Source: JALTDM01 sp964421355
GTDB lineage: Bacteria > Bacteroidota > Bacteroidia > Bacteroidales > JALTDM01
Assembly (NCBI GenBank): GCA_964421355.1
Contig: CAYQWX010000005.1
Coordinates: forward strand, 1-64,000
DNA length: 64,000 bases
Direction of reading: 5' to 3'
Below are positions 55,089-62,841 of the stretch, piece by piece. How positions within the stretch are numbered: position 1 is the first letter of the stretch; every line of letters begins with the position of its first letter. Below the pieces are notes generated by a model. The model was not told where the DNA came from and ran no database searches. It saw nothing but the letters and a program-made list of their open reading frames with translations. The position numbers and the translations under genes are program-made.

Positions 55089-56314
55089 TGAAAAATATAT
55101 TATTTCTATTTGGAGTATTTTTCTCTACAATTGCAATGTCTCAATCTATAAATTATACTTTTTCCCAAGGAGAAAAACTATTGAAAGACAAACACTACGA
55201 CCAAGCAATTGAAAAATTCAAGTTTGTAGTAAAAAAAGACCCGACATTTTATGAGGCATATTATGATATGGGATTAGCTTACCAGTTAAAAGGTGATGAA
55301 AAAAACGCTTATGCTACATATAAAAAAGCCACAATGGCTAATTCCAACTATTCAGATGCTTATGAAAAACATTTGGCATTAGCAATAAAGAACAAAGATT
55401 ATGATGCTGCCCTTTATGATTTAAAAAACCTAATACGATTACATCCCCAAAAAAACATATACTATGAAAAACGGGCTTTGATATATCACAATACAGGAAA
55501 TGACAACAAAGCAAAACAAGATTGGGAAAAAGCTTCAACTTTACAGTCAAAAAACGCAGAAGTGTATTACAACCTCGCATTGATTTATGAAAAAGAAAAA
55601 AATGAAAAAAAGTTTGTGGAAAACCTAAACAAAGCAATTTCCTTAAAACCTGATTTATTAGATGCTTTATACAAAAGAGGAACATATTATTACAACAAAA
55701 AGAAAATAGGACTTGCTATAAAAGATTTTGAAAAAATATATTCCATAAAACCAACTTATAAAAATGATATTTTACTTTATTTAGCCCGCGGATACTCTAA
55801 AACGAATAAATGTGATAAAGCTTTAGTATTTTTTAACGAATATCTAAAAAAGACTCATTCCAGAGATTCGGAACTATTTATAGAAAAAGGTATTTGTCAA
55901 AAAAAATTAAAAAATTACAAAAAGGCAATATCTTCATTTAATAAAGCAATAGCATTGGATAATAAAAATGTGAAAGCTTATGTAGAAAGAGCCTTATTAT
56001 ATAGTGAAACAGGAAAAGATAGAATGGCGGAAAGAGACTTTTCAAAAGCCATAGAATTGGACAAAAAAAATCCACTGCCATACTTTAAGCGCGGCGTAAT
56101 TAAATTTGAAAAACAAAAATACAAAGAAGCCCTTGAAGATTTAAACAAAGCTGTAAAATATGCAAAGAAAAATGTACCTGCCGAATATTATTATTATCGT
56201 GGAGCTTGTTATTTTAACATGGGTGAAGTAAACAAAGCTTGTAACGACTTAACCAAAGCATCGGATATGGGATATAAAAAAGCGGCACAACAAAAAAAGG
56301 AAATCTGTTTATAA
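55088..56314 (+). CDS. Secreted TPR-repeat protein
   Basis: A 408-residue protein with a signal peptide (ending AMSQ) followed by about ten tetratricopeptide repeats. Repeats are recognised by patterns such as KHYDQAIEKFKFVVKKDP, AYYDMGLAYQLKGDEKNAY, NYKKAISSFNKAIALD and KYKEALEDLNKAVKYAK. The C-terminus ends with a short Sel1-like unit (NKACNDLTKASDMGYKKAAQ) with two cysteines. It is likely a periplasmic scaffold. It overlaps the propeller gene by 1 base and precedes an outer-membrane barrel gene by 10 bases, so the three exported proteins may act together. Specific partners are unknown. Confidence 0.88.
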   Translation: MKNILFLFGVFFSTIAMSQSINYTFSQGEKLLKDKHYDQAIEKFKFVVKKDPTFYEAYYDMGLAYQLKGDEKNAYATYKKATMANSNYSDAYEKHLALAIKNKDYDAALYDLKNLIRLHPQKNIYYEKRALIYHNTGNDNKAKQDWEKASTLQSKNAEVYYNLALIYEKEKNEKKFVENLNKAISLKPDLLDALYKRGTYYYNKKKIGLAIKDFEKIYSIKPTYKNDILLYLARGYSKTNKCDKALVFFNEYLKKTHSRDSELFIEKGICQKKLKNYKKAISSFNKAIALDNKNVKAYVERALLYSETGKDRMAERDFSKAIELDKKNPLPYFKRGVIKFEKQKYKEALEDLNKAVKYAKKNVPAEYYYYRGACYFNMGEVNKACNDLTKASDMGYKKAAQQKKEICL

Positions 56315-56324
56315 AAAATAAGAA

Positions 56325-57179
56325 ATGAAAAACATAAAACAACTACTTATAGTTATTGCAATATCTATTTTATTCACAGGTGCTTACGGTCAAAACAACT
56401 TTTCAATATCATTGAGTTCTGGGTACCATTTTGGCTTTGTACCACACCAGTTTAACGGCATCAATAATTATGAATACGTAGATAGCATTACATACAAAGT
56501 TTCTACAGGAACGGTTTTTTTAGGTAATGGAATGGAAATAGAAGGTACGGCTCATTACTCTATTAATAAAAATATGAAAATCAATTTAGGAATAGGTTAT
56601 TTACTCGGAGAAAAAAATTACATAAGACAAACATACAAAGACAGCAGTTTAAGGTATGAGATATATTCTAATATGTGGCTAATAAAACCTGGTTTTTCGT
56701 TCTCATTCTCAAAAAATAAACTGATTTATAATGCAACTATAGGAAGTGTTATTGCACTTGGTAGTGTGGTTAAAGATTTTCACAGAGAAAAAAAAGATGA
56801 TGTATATTATGAAAAATTTGAATATTCCGGAGGTAAAGGATTAGGATTGTTTGCAGAATTTTCTATAAATTATAAATTAAACAACAAAATTTCTTTTTTT
56901 GCAAAAACAGGAGCAGATTTTTTCACTTACATGCCAACAGAAGGAAATATAACAGAAGCGTTTGACAACAAAGGAACACCTCAAGACGTACTAAATAATA
57001 TTCCTGAGAACTTGCGTCATGAAACATACTCCAATGAAATAACTTATGTTAATAGTAATACTCCAAAGGAAAAACTGCAACCGTATTTTAACATGAGTGC
57101 TTTTACAGCACAAATAGGCATAACATATAGCATTAAAACTTTTACAACTAAAGAAGATAGACCTGCAACAAAATTATAA
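56325..57179 (+). CDS. Outer-membrane beta-barrel protein of unknown function
   Basis: A 284-residue protein with a signal peptide (ending AYGQ near 23) and alternating strands throughout: SISLSSGYHFGFVP, MKINLGIGYLLG, FSFSFSKNKLIYNATIG, KGLGLFAEFSINYKL and SFFAKTGADFFTY. It ends AFTAQIGITYSIKTF and a short charged tail. The pattern suggests an 8- to 10-stranded outer-membrane barrel of the OMP_b-brl type. It is last in the crcB-led gene run, 10 bases after the TPR gene, and its stop abuts the convergent DUF4197 stop with no spacer. No substrate can be inferred. Confidence 0.82.
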   Translation: MKNIKQLLIVIAISILFTGAYGQNNFSISLSSGYHFGFVPHQFNGINNYEYVDSITYKVSTGTVFLGNGMEIEGTAHYSINKNMKINLGIGYLLGEKNYIRQTYKDSSLRYEIYSNMWLIKPGFSFSFSKNKLIYNATIGSVIALGSVVKDFHREKKDDVYYEKFEYSGGKGLGLFAEFSINYKLNNKISFFAKTGADFFTYMPTEGNITEAFDNKGTPQDVLNNIPENLRHETYSNEITYVNSNTPKEKLQPYFNMSAFTAQIGITYSIKTFTTKEDRPATKL

Positions 57180-57947
57180 TTATTGCCAATTAGCAGGATT
57201 GAACACTCTTTGTAAAAGAGAATTTATTCGCGCATTTGGATCTTTCCTTATTTGTTTTTCTTCGTTAGCAATTTTTACAAATATTCCATTTACTCCTTTG
57301 TGAGTTGCATATCCTGTAAGATCGGTATTTACTTTTTTCCACATCATTGTACCTGCTATCTTATTGTATGCAGTTGTTAATTTTGTCCAAGCCATATTTG
57401 CAGATATTCCTCCTATTAACGGCTTATTTAGAGACGCACGCATTTTAGGTTCATATAAATTTACCAATTTGTTATAAGTTTTTTGTCTAAAATAATGTGT
57501 AGCAGCCGTATCATTCCCTTTTAATATATTCCACGCATCGACAATAGTCATAGATTGTATAGCAGATTTGAATATTGGAGTTGCTTGTTTTGCTGCATCT
57601 TCTGCTGCACGGTTCATCCTTAATATTACATCGTCTATCATTTTTGTAACGCCAATAGCTTTAAGTGCAGGATTATTCTTATGTTTCATTATCTCACGAG
57701 CATCGGGAGGTAATAATATTTTTACTATCTGATCACCATAATATCCATTTGTGCGAGATAAAACGGCTACTGCTTTGTCCGTCCCCACCTTTAATGCTTC
57801 TTTGAGACCATTTATAACCTCTTGGTTAGTTAATCTGTTTGAATTATTATTATTCATTTGAGCTGCTGCTTCGTTTGATAACTGAGTGAGAACATCACAC
57901 GAAGTAAAAGCAAACCATACCGATATAAGTAATACAATTTTTTTCAT
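57180..57947 (-). CDS. DUF4197 lipoprotein
   Basis: A 255-residue lipoprotein with lipobox FTSC (Cys17). The sequence after it, mostly alpha-helical, matches the DUF4197 family: LTNQEVINGLKEALKVGTDKAV, GYYGDQIVKILLPPDAR, MNRAAEDAAKQATPIFKSAI and ATHYFRQKTY. Function is unknown; family members are periplasm- or outer-membrane-attached. It starts 6 bases after the porQ-like stop, so it belongs to the purE-porQ operon. Confidence 0.93.
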   Translation of the reverse strand: MKKIVLLISVWFAFTSCDVLTQLSNEAAAQMNNNNSNRLTNQEVINGLKEALKVGTDKAVAVLSRTNGYYGDQIVKILLPPDAREIMKHKNNPALKAIGVTKMIDDVILRMNRAAEDAAKQATPIFKSAIQSMTIVDAWNILKGNDTAATHYFRQKTYNKLVNLYEPKMRASLNKPLIGGISANMAWTKLTTAYNKIAGTMMWKKVNTDLTGYATHKGVNGIFVKIANEEKQIRKDPNARINSLLQRVFNPANWQ

Positions 57948-57953
57948 TTTTTA

Positions 57954-58829
57954 TTAAAATTTATAATCAACACTAAATTGCGGTGTAAATCCTAAAGTAT
58001 AATGCCTGTAAAAAGACAAATTGAGGCTAAATGATTTATACAAATACCCTATACCAAAAGAATAGGCATAATATCTGAAAGATCCCTCATCTATTGAATA
58101 TTTGGAAGAGGATAATCCAATGCGAAACATTAATTTATCCTTGTAAAGATATTCTATCCCTCCTCTATATGTGAGGGGATAACGAGTATCTTTATCCAAT
58201 TGAAAAGTCATATTTATCATTTCAGCAGGTTTGTATAACATTCCCACAGAAAGAATACTCGTATATTTTCCAGAATCTTGTTTAGATACATACAAAGGCA
58301 TTGGATTAAAAATATGAGCACCAATAGCAAAATTATCACTTATTTGGGAAAAAATTCCTATTTCTGCAGTTACCGCATTGGAATTATTGTATGTAGATTC
58401 TGAAAATTGGCTATGATGAAAATTTATACCCGCAGAAGCAGATATTTTATCATTAAGTTTTATTGCATAAGCCAAATCTGTTGTTACAAATGAATACGCT
58501 CTTACTCCTAAATAACTCACATTAAAAGACAAAGCACTATTATTAAGCGGGTATGCTCCTGCAAATCCCTGATAACCAAAACTGGTAAATCGGTTTTCAT
58601 AAAACACTCCAATAGACGGATTTTGCAAAAAAGCAAGTGCTGCCTGATTATGTGACGCACTCCATATATCAACCATAGCCACACCTGCACCGCCTACCCC
58701 TCCTTGTCTTGCTCCCATTGGGTAATACTCGCTAAAATTCTGTGCCTTTGATGTGAATGTCAAAACACTTGTAAAAACTATAATGCTAATTAACTTTATA
58801 TTTAAAGTCTGTAATTTGATTAAATTCAT
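57954..58829 (-). CDS. porQ: Type IX secretion outer-membrane protein, PorQ-like
   Basis: A 291-residue outer-membrane barrel with a signal peptide (ending SKAQ near 30). The motif GARQGGVGGAGVAMVDIWSA followed by NQAALA and a FadL-like series of strands matches PorQ/PorV-family proteins; the terminal FSVDYKF is a typical barrel end. PorQ works with PorU, PorV and PorZ in the attachment complex that processes T9SS cargo, so it links directly to the sorting-domain proteins in this window. PorV is a possible alternative because the families are related. The start overlaps the purE end by 44 bases; no later start retains a signal peptide. No other T9SS genes are nearby. Confidence 0.75.
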   Translation of the reverse strand: MNLIKLQTLNIKLISIIVFTSVLTFTSKAQNFSEYYPMGARQGGVGGAGVAMVDIWSASHNQAALAFLQNPSIGVFYENRFTSFGYQGFAGAYPLNNSALSFNVSYLGVRAYSFVTTDLAYAIKLNDKISASAGINFHHSQFSESTYNNSNAVTAEIGIFSQISDNFAIGAHIFNPMPLYVSKQDSGKYTSILSVGMLYKPAEMINMTFQLDKDTRYPLTYRGGIEYLYKDKLMFRIGLSSSKYSIDEGSFRYYAYSFGIGYLYKSFSLNLSFYRHYTLGFTPQFSVDYKF

Positions 58830-59301
58830 TGTTTGCTTTTATTATTTTGTTTTTTAAATCTTTCTTATACGTAGCTAATGTTTCCGCTATTACTTCATCG
58901 GTAAGTGCTAAAATTTGTACTGCCAATATTGCTGCATTTTGGGCATTATCCAACCCAACTGTAGCAACAGGTACCCCGGGGGGCATTTGCAATATGGATA
59001 AAATAGAGTCCAAACCTTCCAATGAAATAGATGAACGGCACGGTACTCCAATAACAGGTAAAGTAGTATATGCAGCAATTACTCCGGGTAAATGTGCTGC
59101 TCCACCTGCTCCCGCTACAATAACCTTTACTCCATCATTTTTAATTTTATATATATAATCTTTTACTTGTTCAGGCGTTCTATGAGCAGAAAGGGCTTGC
59201 ACTTCAAAAGGTATCCTAAATTTTTCAAACATTTCTGCAGCTTTCTTCATCACAGCCCAATCGGAAGCACTTCCCATTACTATACTTACCAAAGCGTTCA
59301 T
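58786..59301 (-). CDS. purE: N5-carboxyaminoimidazole ribonucleotide mutase
   Basis: Class I PurE in de novo purine synthesis, converting N5-CAIR to CAIR in the cytosol. It has 171 residues from ATG 59301. Motifs include MGSASDW near the start, ALSAHRTPEQ (with the catalytic His), AGAGGAAHLPGVIAA and GVPCRSS, then LQMPPGVPVATVGLDNAQNAA. The extended frame to 59334 overlaps the -7 box TAAATTTG, so the ATG is preferred. PurK is not in the window. The last 44 bases overlap porQ, and the operon continues to the DUF4197 gene. Confidence 0.96.
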   Translation of the reverse strand: MNALVSIVMGSASDWAVMKKAAEMFEKFRIPFEVQALSAHRTPEQVKDYIYKIKNDGVKVIVAGAGGAAHLPGVIAAYTTLPVIGVPCRSSISLEGLDSILSILQMPPGVPVATVGLDNAQNAAILAVQILALTDEVIAETLATYKKDLKNKIIKANNEFNQITDFKYKVN

Positions 59302-59331
59302 AAACTTACTTTTTCTCCTTATTTTTGAATA

Positions 59332-59339
59332 CAAATTTA
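59332..59339 (-). promoter_or_regulatory. -7 element of the purE-porQ-DUF4197 operon
   Basis: Exact TAAATTTG on the minus strand 30 bases before ATG 59301. It sets the purE start. Confidence 0.5.
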
Positions 59340-59448
59340 ATAAAAAATTATATTTCTATTATAACACAGCAAAAAATTATACAACTAAAAATAAAGAGCA
59401 TACTTATAATTAAACTATCTTTACCTGTGAAAAATTGAAAATTACATT

Positions 59449-61032
59449 ATGAAAAAATTTATAAACTTAATTTTGTTCATAGTATTGATATTGGGAATGT
59501 TTTCTTGCAACTACACTGATTTTAAGCCAATTCCTAAAGATGTGCAGATAGCCCTTGATTCTGCCAAACAAAATAAAAAAGAACTTTTAAAAGTAATTTC
59601 TCACTACCGAAAAAATCCTAAAGACTCATTGAAATTAAGAGCAGCTTATTTTCTTATTGCCAATATGCCTGGACATTCTTATGTGAAAACAAAATTAGTT
59701 GACACTTCCGGTAATGTTGTTGATTTTAACATATTAGATTATCCTGATTACAATGCAATGCGTAATGCAAGAGATTCTCTTAAAAAGAAGATTGGAGAAT
59801 TTGACTGGAAAAGAGACACTATAATATATGACTTATATGCAATTACTTCCGACTATTTAATAAAAAACATAGATTTGGCATTTGAAGCTTGGAACTATCC
59901 CTGGTCAAAAATATTAAATTTCAAAGAATTTTGTGAATATGTCCTTCCTTATCGTGGGAGCAACGAACCCTTGGAAAATTGGCGTGAATATTTTATGAAA
60001 AAATATAAACCTGTGGTAGATAGTATAAAAAACTGCAAAGATCCATCAAAAGTAGCCGCAATAATAAACAATGACTTAAAGAAATGGTTTAAGTTTGATG
60101 CCAGATATTATTTTCATCCTGAAGACCAAGGCTTATCCAGCATGCTAAAATATAAAATGGGACGATGCGAAGATATGACTAACTTGGCAATATATGCTAT
60201 GAGGTCTATTGGAGTACCCGTAATGAGTGACTATGTTCCGTATTGGCCCAACACTGGTAACAATCACGCATGGAATGCAACACTTGACGCCAATAAAAAA
60301 GTAGTGATTTTCATGGGAGCAGAAGACAATCCCGGCGAATACAAATTGCATAACAAAAAAGCAAAAGTATATAGAAAAACTTTTGCACATCAAAAAAACG
60401 CTTTGGTTCACATAGCACCTTCTTATGAAAAGATACCGGCTTGGTTAGGCTTTGACAGATACATAGATGTTACAAAAGATTATACACCCGTTACGGATGT
60501 AAATATAAAATTAACGGAAACAAAACCAGATAGCGTAAACTTTGCTTATTTATCCGTATTTAATGATGCCGAATGGAGAGCTATCCACTGGGGAAAAATA
60601 ACAGATGACACTTCAGCAACTTTTACCGATATGGGCAAAGACATTGTATATATGCCTACATATTACACCCAAAAGTCGAAACTCATACCTGCAGGCTATC
60701 CGTTTTTGCTCGACACTCTAAACAATATACATTACTTTATACCCGATACCAACAACTTGATAACACTTACAGCATACTCTACTACCCGAAGAAGTATTTA
60801 CAAAACTACAGACAAAATAAGTAAAGCAACTTTTAATGCAGGTAAGGAATACACCTTGTATTATTGGAATAAAGAGTGGAAAGAAATCGGCAAGCAAACA
60901 GCTCGAAAAGACAAACCACTTGTATTCAAAAAGGTTCCTGCCAATGCTCTTTATTGGCTGGTAGAAAAAGATGGTAGAAAAGAAGAACGCATTTTTTCAC
61001 TTGATAAAAACGGTAATCAATTGTGGTGGTAA
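59449..61032 (+). CDS. Transglutaminase-like lipoprotein
   Basis: A 527-residue lipoprotein with lipobox GMFSC (Cys20). A helical N-terminal part (about 25-205) precedes a transglutaminase-like domain. The presumed catalytic cysteine is Cys240 in MGRCEDMTNL, His273 is in GNNHAWNATL, and an Asp/Glu in GAEDNPGEY would complete the triad. The C-terminal half (about 350-527) holds beta-rich domains (NIKLTETKPD, ITDDTSATFTDMG, NAGKEYTLYYW). Transglutaminase-like folds can crosslink, cleave amide bonds or bind peptides; in Bacteroidota these lipoproteins are often near glycan or proteolysis genes. A near-match -7 box (TATCTTTA, 59416-59423) precedes it. Confidence 0.85.
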   Translation: MKKFINLILFIVLILGMFSCNYTDFKPIPKDVQIALDSAKQNKKELLKVISHYRKNPKDSLKLRAAYFLIANMPGHSYVKTKLVDTSGNVVDFNILDYPDYNAMRNARDSLKKKIGEFDWKRDTIIYDLYAITSDYLIKNIDLAFEAWNYPWSKILNFKEFCEYVLPYRGSNEPLENWREYFMKKYKPVVDSIKNCKDPSKVAAIINNDLKKWFKFDARYYFHPEDQGLSSMLKYKMGRCEDMTNLAIYAMRSIGVPVMSDYVPYWPNTGNNHAWNATLDANKKVVIFMGAEDNPGEYKLHNKKAKVYRKTFAHQKNALVHIAPSYEKIPAWLGFDRYIDVTKDYTPVTDVNIKLTETKPDSVNFAYLSVFNDAEWRAIHWGKITDDTSATFTDMGKDIVYMPTYYTQKSKLIPAGYPFLLDTLNNIHYFIPDTNNLITLTAYSTTRRSIYKTTDKISKATFNAGKEYTLYYWNKEWKEIGKQTARKDKPLVFKKVPANALYWLVEKDGRKEERIFSLDKNGNQLWW

Positions 61033-61123
61033 TCTTTTCTATACGCTGAATTCATGTGCAAAATGTAACTTTAGATACCATAAACAAAATAGTCTGTGCA
61101 ACAGCCTCATAATAAAAAAACAG

Positions 61124-61131
61124 TAAATTTG
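61124..61131 (+). promoter_or_regulatory. -7 element of the hydrolase-membrane protein operon
   Basis: Exact TAAATTTG 46 bases before ATG 61177. No -33 TTTG seen. Confidence 0.45.
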
Positions 61132-61176
61132 CAATTGGGAAGTAACTTTACAGACTTTTGGAAACATTACCGGTAG

Positions 61177-62841
61177 ATGAAAAACGTTTCGATAATGAGT
61201 AAAATAATAACTTTTTTGAAAATAATTGTTCCTTTTCTTTCTATAATAATGCTTTTTACTAAGTGTAAAGAAAATAAAAAATTTACACACCTGAAAAACA
61301 AAAAATTTATACAGTTGGAAGACGGTAAATTTTATTACAAAGATTCAATATTTTATCCTGTTATGATAAATTATTGCACAAATATAAGAAAGGTGAACAA
61401 TTATTATACAATAGCAGAATTGAAAGATTACGGGGATCCTTCTAAATTTGAAAGTTCTGACAGTTCTGTTTCAGCTTCATTGCAAACACTTAAAGGACAT
61501 TTGGAACTTATAAAAGAATTTGGATTTAATACCATTAGGTTAGTCCCGAAATTCGGTATAAATATTTTTGAGTCCAATCCAGAAATAAGTATTTATACAG
61601 ATACGTCCGTAACAAGCATACCGCTAGAAGGTAATGAAAAAATAGTATATGATGCAATAGAACAGTTTTTAGATATCGCAGATTCTTTTAATATAAAAGT
61701 CATGCTGTTGTTAAATCCTCCCATCGACAATGAAATAATTACTAATTTTACAATCGGATTATTAAACAAATTTAAAAATCGGCCAACAATATTTGCATAT
61801 GATTTTTTTAATGAACCGTTATATTTTGATAAAAGTAACCTTCCTTACGGGCAACGTTCCAGAGATAAGAAAGAAGCCTATCAAATAGTCAGTGGTTGGA
61901 AAGAAATGATGAGGGAACATGCTCCATATCAGCTATTTACAATAGGTTTTGCAGAACCAATAGAAGTATTTGAATGGGATCCTTCCATTTTACCTGTTGA
62001 TTTTGTTCAAGTTCACACATATCATCCTCTACGTATTCCTAGTGAGCTTTATTGGTTTAATAAATATGTGAAAAAACCTTGGATAATAGGAGAAACATCA
62101 TTGCCTGCAGATAATGACTCTATTACTTATAAAGATCAACAACAATTTATAAAGGATGTATTTAAATATTCTAAAGATATTGGAGCAATAGGCTTTGGTT
62201 GGTGGCAATTTCAAGATGTAAATTGGGGAAATTATGAACATAATTATTCAGGGTTACTTGCAAGTAAAGGAACTATAAAAACAAAAAAGAGAAATTATAC
62301 CATAACGGGAACAATAAAACCTGCTGCTTACGAAGTAAATAAGTTAATAAAATACATTCCTGTAAAGTATGATAAATTGCCTGTAAATTACTATAACATG
62401 CTTGGATACAGCAATTTCGTCTTAACTGGCAAGGTAATAGATGGTGAAACAAACAAAGCAATTGAGGGAGCAGTAATACGAGGTTGGTCAAAAGATTGGA
62501 AAGTTGCTGCAAATACTTATACTAACAGACAAGGAATATTCACATTGTATTCCAATACGGAATTTACACATTTTGAAATATCTGCCCCGGGAATGGAAAC
62601 TAAAAAATTCGATTACAAAGTAAAAAAATATATACCAGTTAAAAATGCAGATGTACCACCTATAAAAGATTTACCCAATAAAGAGTTAGAATATCACCAT
62701 ATAAGTTTTCAGCCATTTTTAAGTTCGGATACCTCTGTATGTAAATATAAAACGTTTTGTTTTGATCCTGCAAAATTTCACAAGGCTTTATATAAAAGCA
62801 AAATAGAAACTATAAAACTGGAACCAATTTATTTAAAATGA
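61177..62841 (+). CDS. Secreted or membrane-anchored GH5-like TIM-barrel hydrolase with CarboxypepD_reg-like tail
   Basis: A 554-residue protein with an N-terminal hydrophobic segment (about 8-28) ending in FTKC, a poor lipobox because of the Lys. A (beta/alpha)8 barrel follows (about 45-400). The probable acid/base is Glu213 in DFFNEPLY and the nucleophile Glu306 in WIIGETS, as in clan GH-A (GH5-like) cellulases and mannanases; FGFNTIRL and VQVHTYHP are further barrel strands. Residues about 415-480 form a carboxypeptidase-regulatory-like beta domain (TGKVIDGETNKAIEGAVI). An alternative ATG is at 61195. The last bases overlap the next gene by ATGA. Hydrolase fold is likely, family number and substrate uncertain. 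Confidence 0.8.
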   Translation: MKNVSIMSKIITFLKIIVPFLSIIMLFTKCKENKKFTHLKNKKFIQLEDGKFYYKDSIFYPVMINYCTNIRKVNNYYTIAELKDYGDPSKFESSDSSVSASLQTLKGHLELIKEFGFNTIRLVPKFGINIFESNPEISIYTDTSVTSIPLEGNEKIVYDAIEQFLDIADSFNIKVMLLLNPPIDNEIITNFTIGLLNKFKNRPTIFAYDFFNEPLYFDKSNLPYGQRSRDKKEAYQIVSGWKEMMREHAPYQLFTIGFAEPIEVFEWDPSILPVDFVQVHTYHPLRIPSELYWFNKYVKKPWIIGETSLPADNDSITYKDQQQFIKDVFKYSKDIGAIGFGWWQFQDVNWGNYEHNYSGLLASKGTIKTKKRNYTITGTIKPAAYEVNKLIKYIPVKYDKLPVNYYNMLGYSNFVLTGKVIDGETNKAIEGAVIRGWSKDWKVAANTYTNRQGIFTLYSNTEFTHFEISAPGMETKKFDYKVKKYIPVKNADVPPIKDLPNKELEYHHISFQPFLSSDTSVCKYKTFCFDPAKFHKALYKSKIETIKLEPIYLK

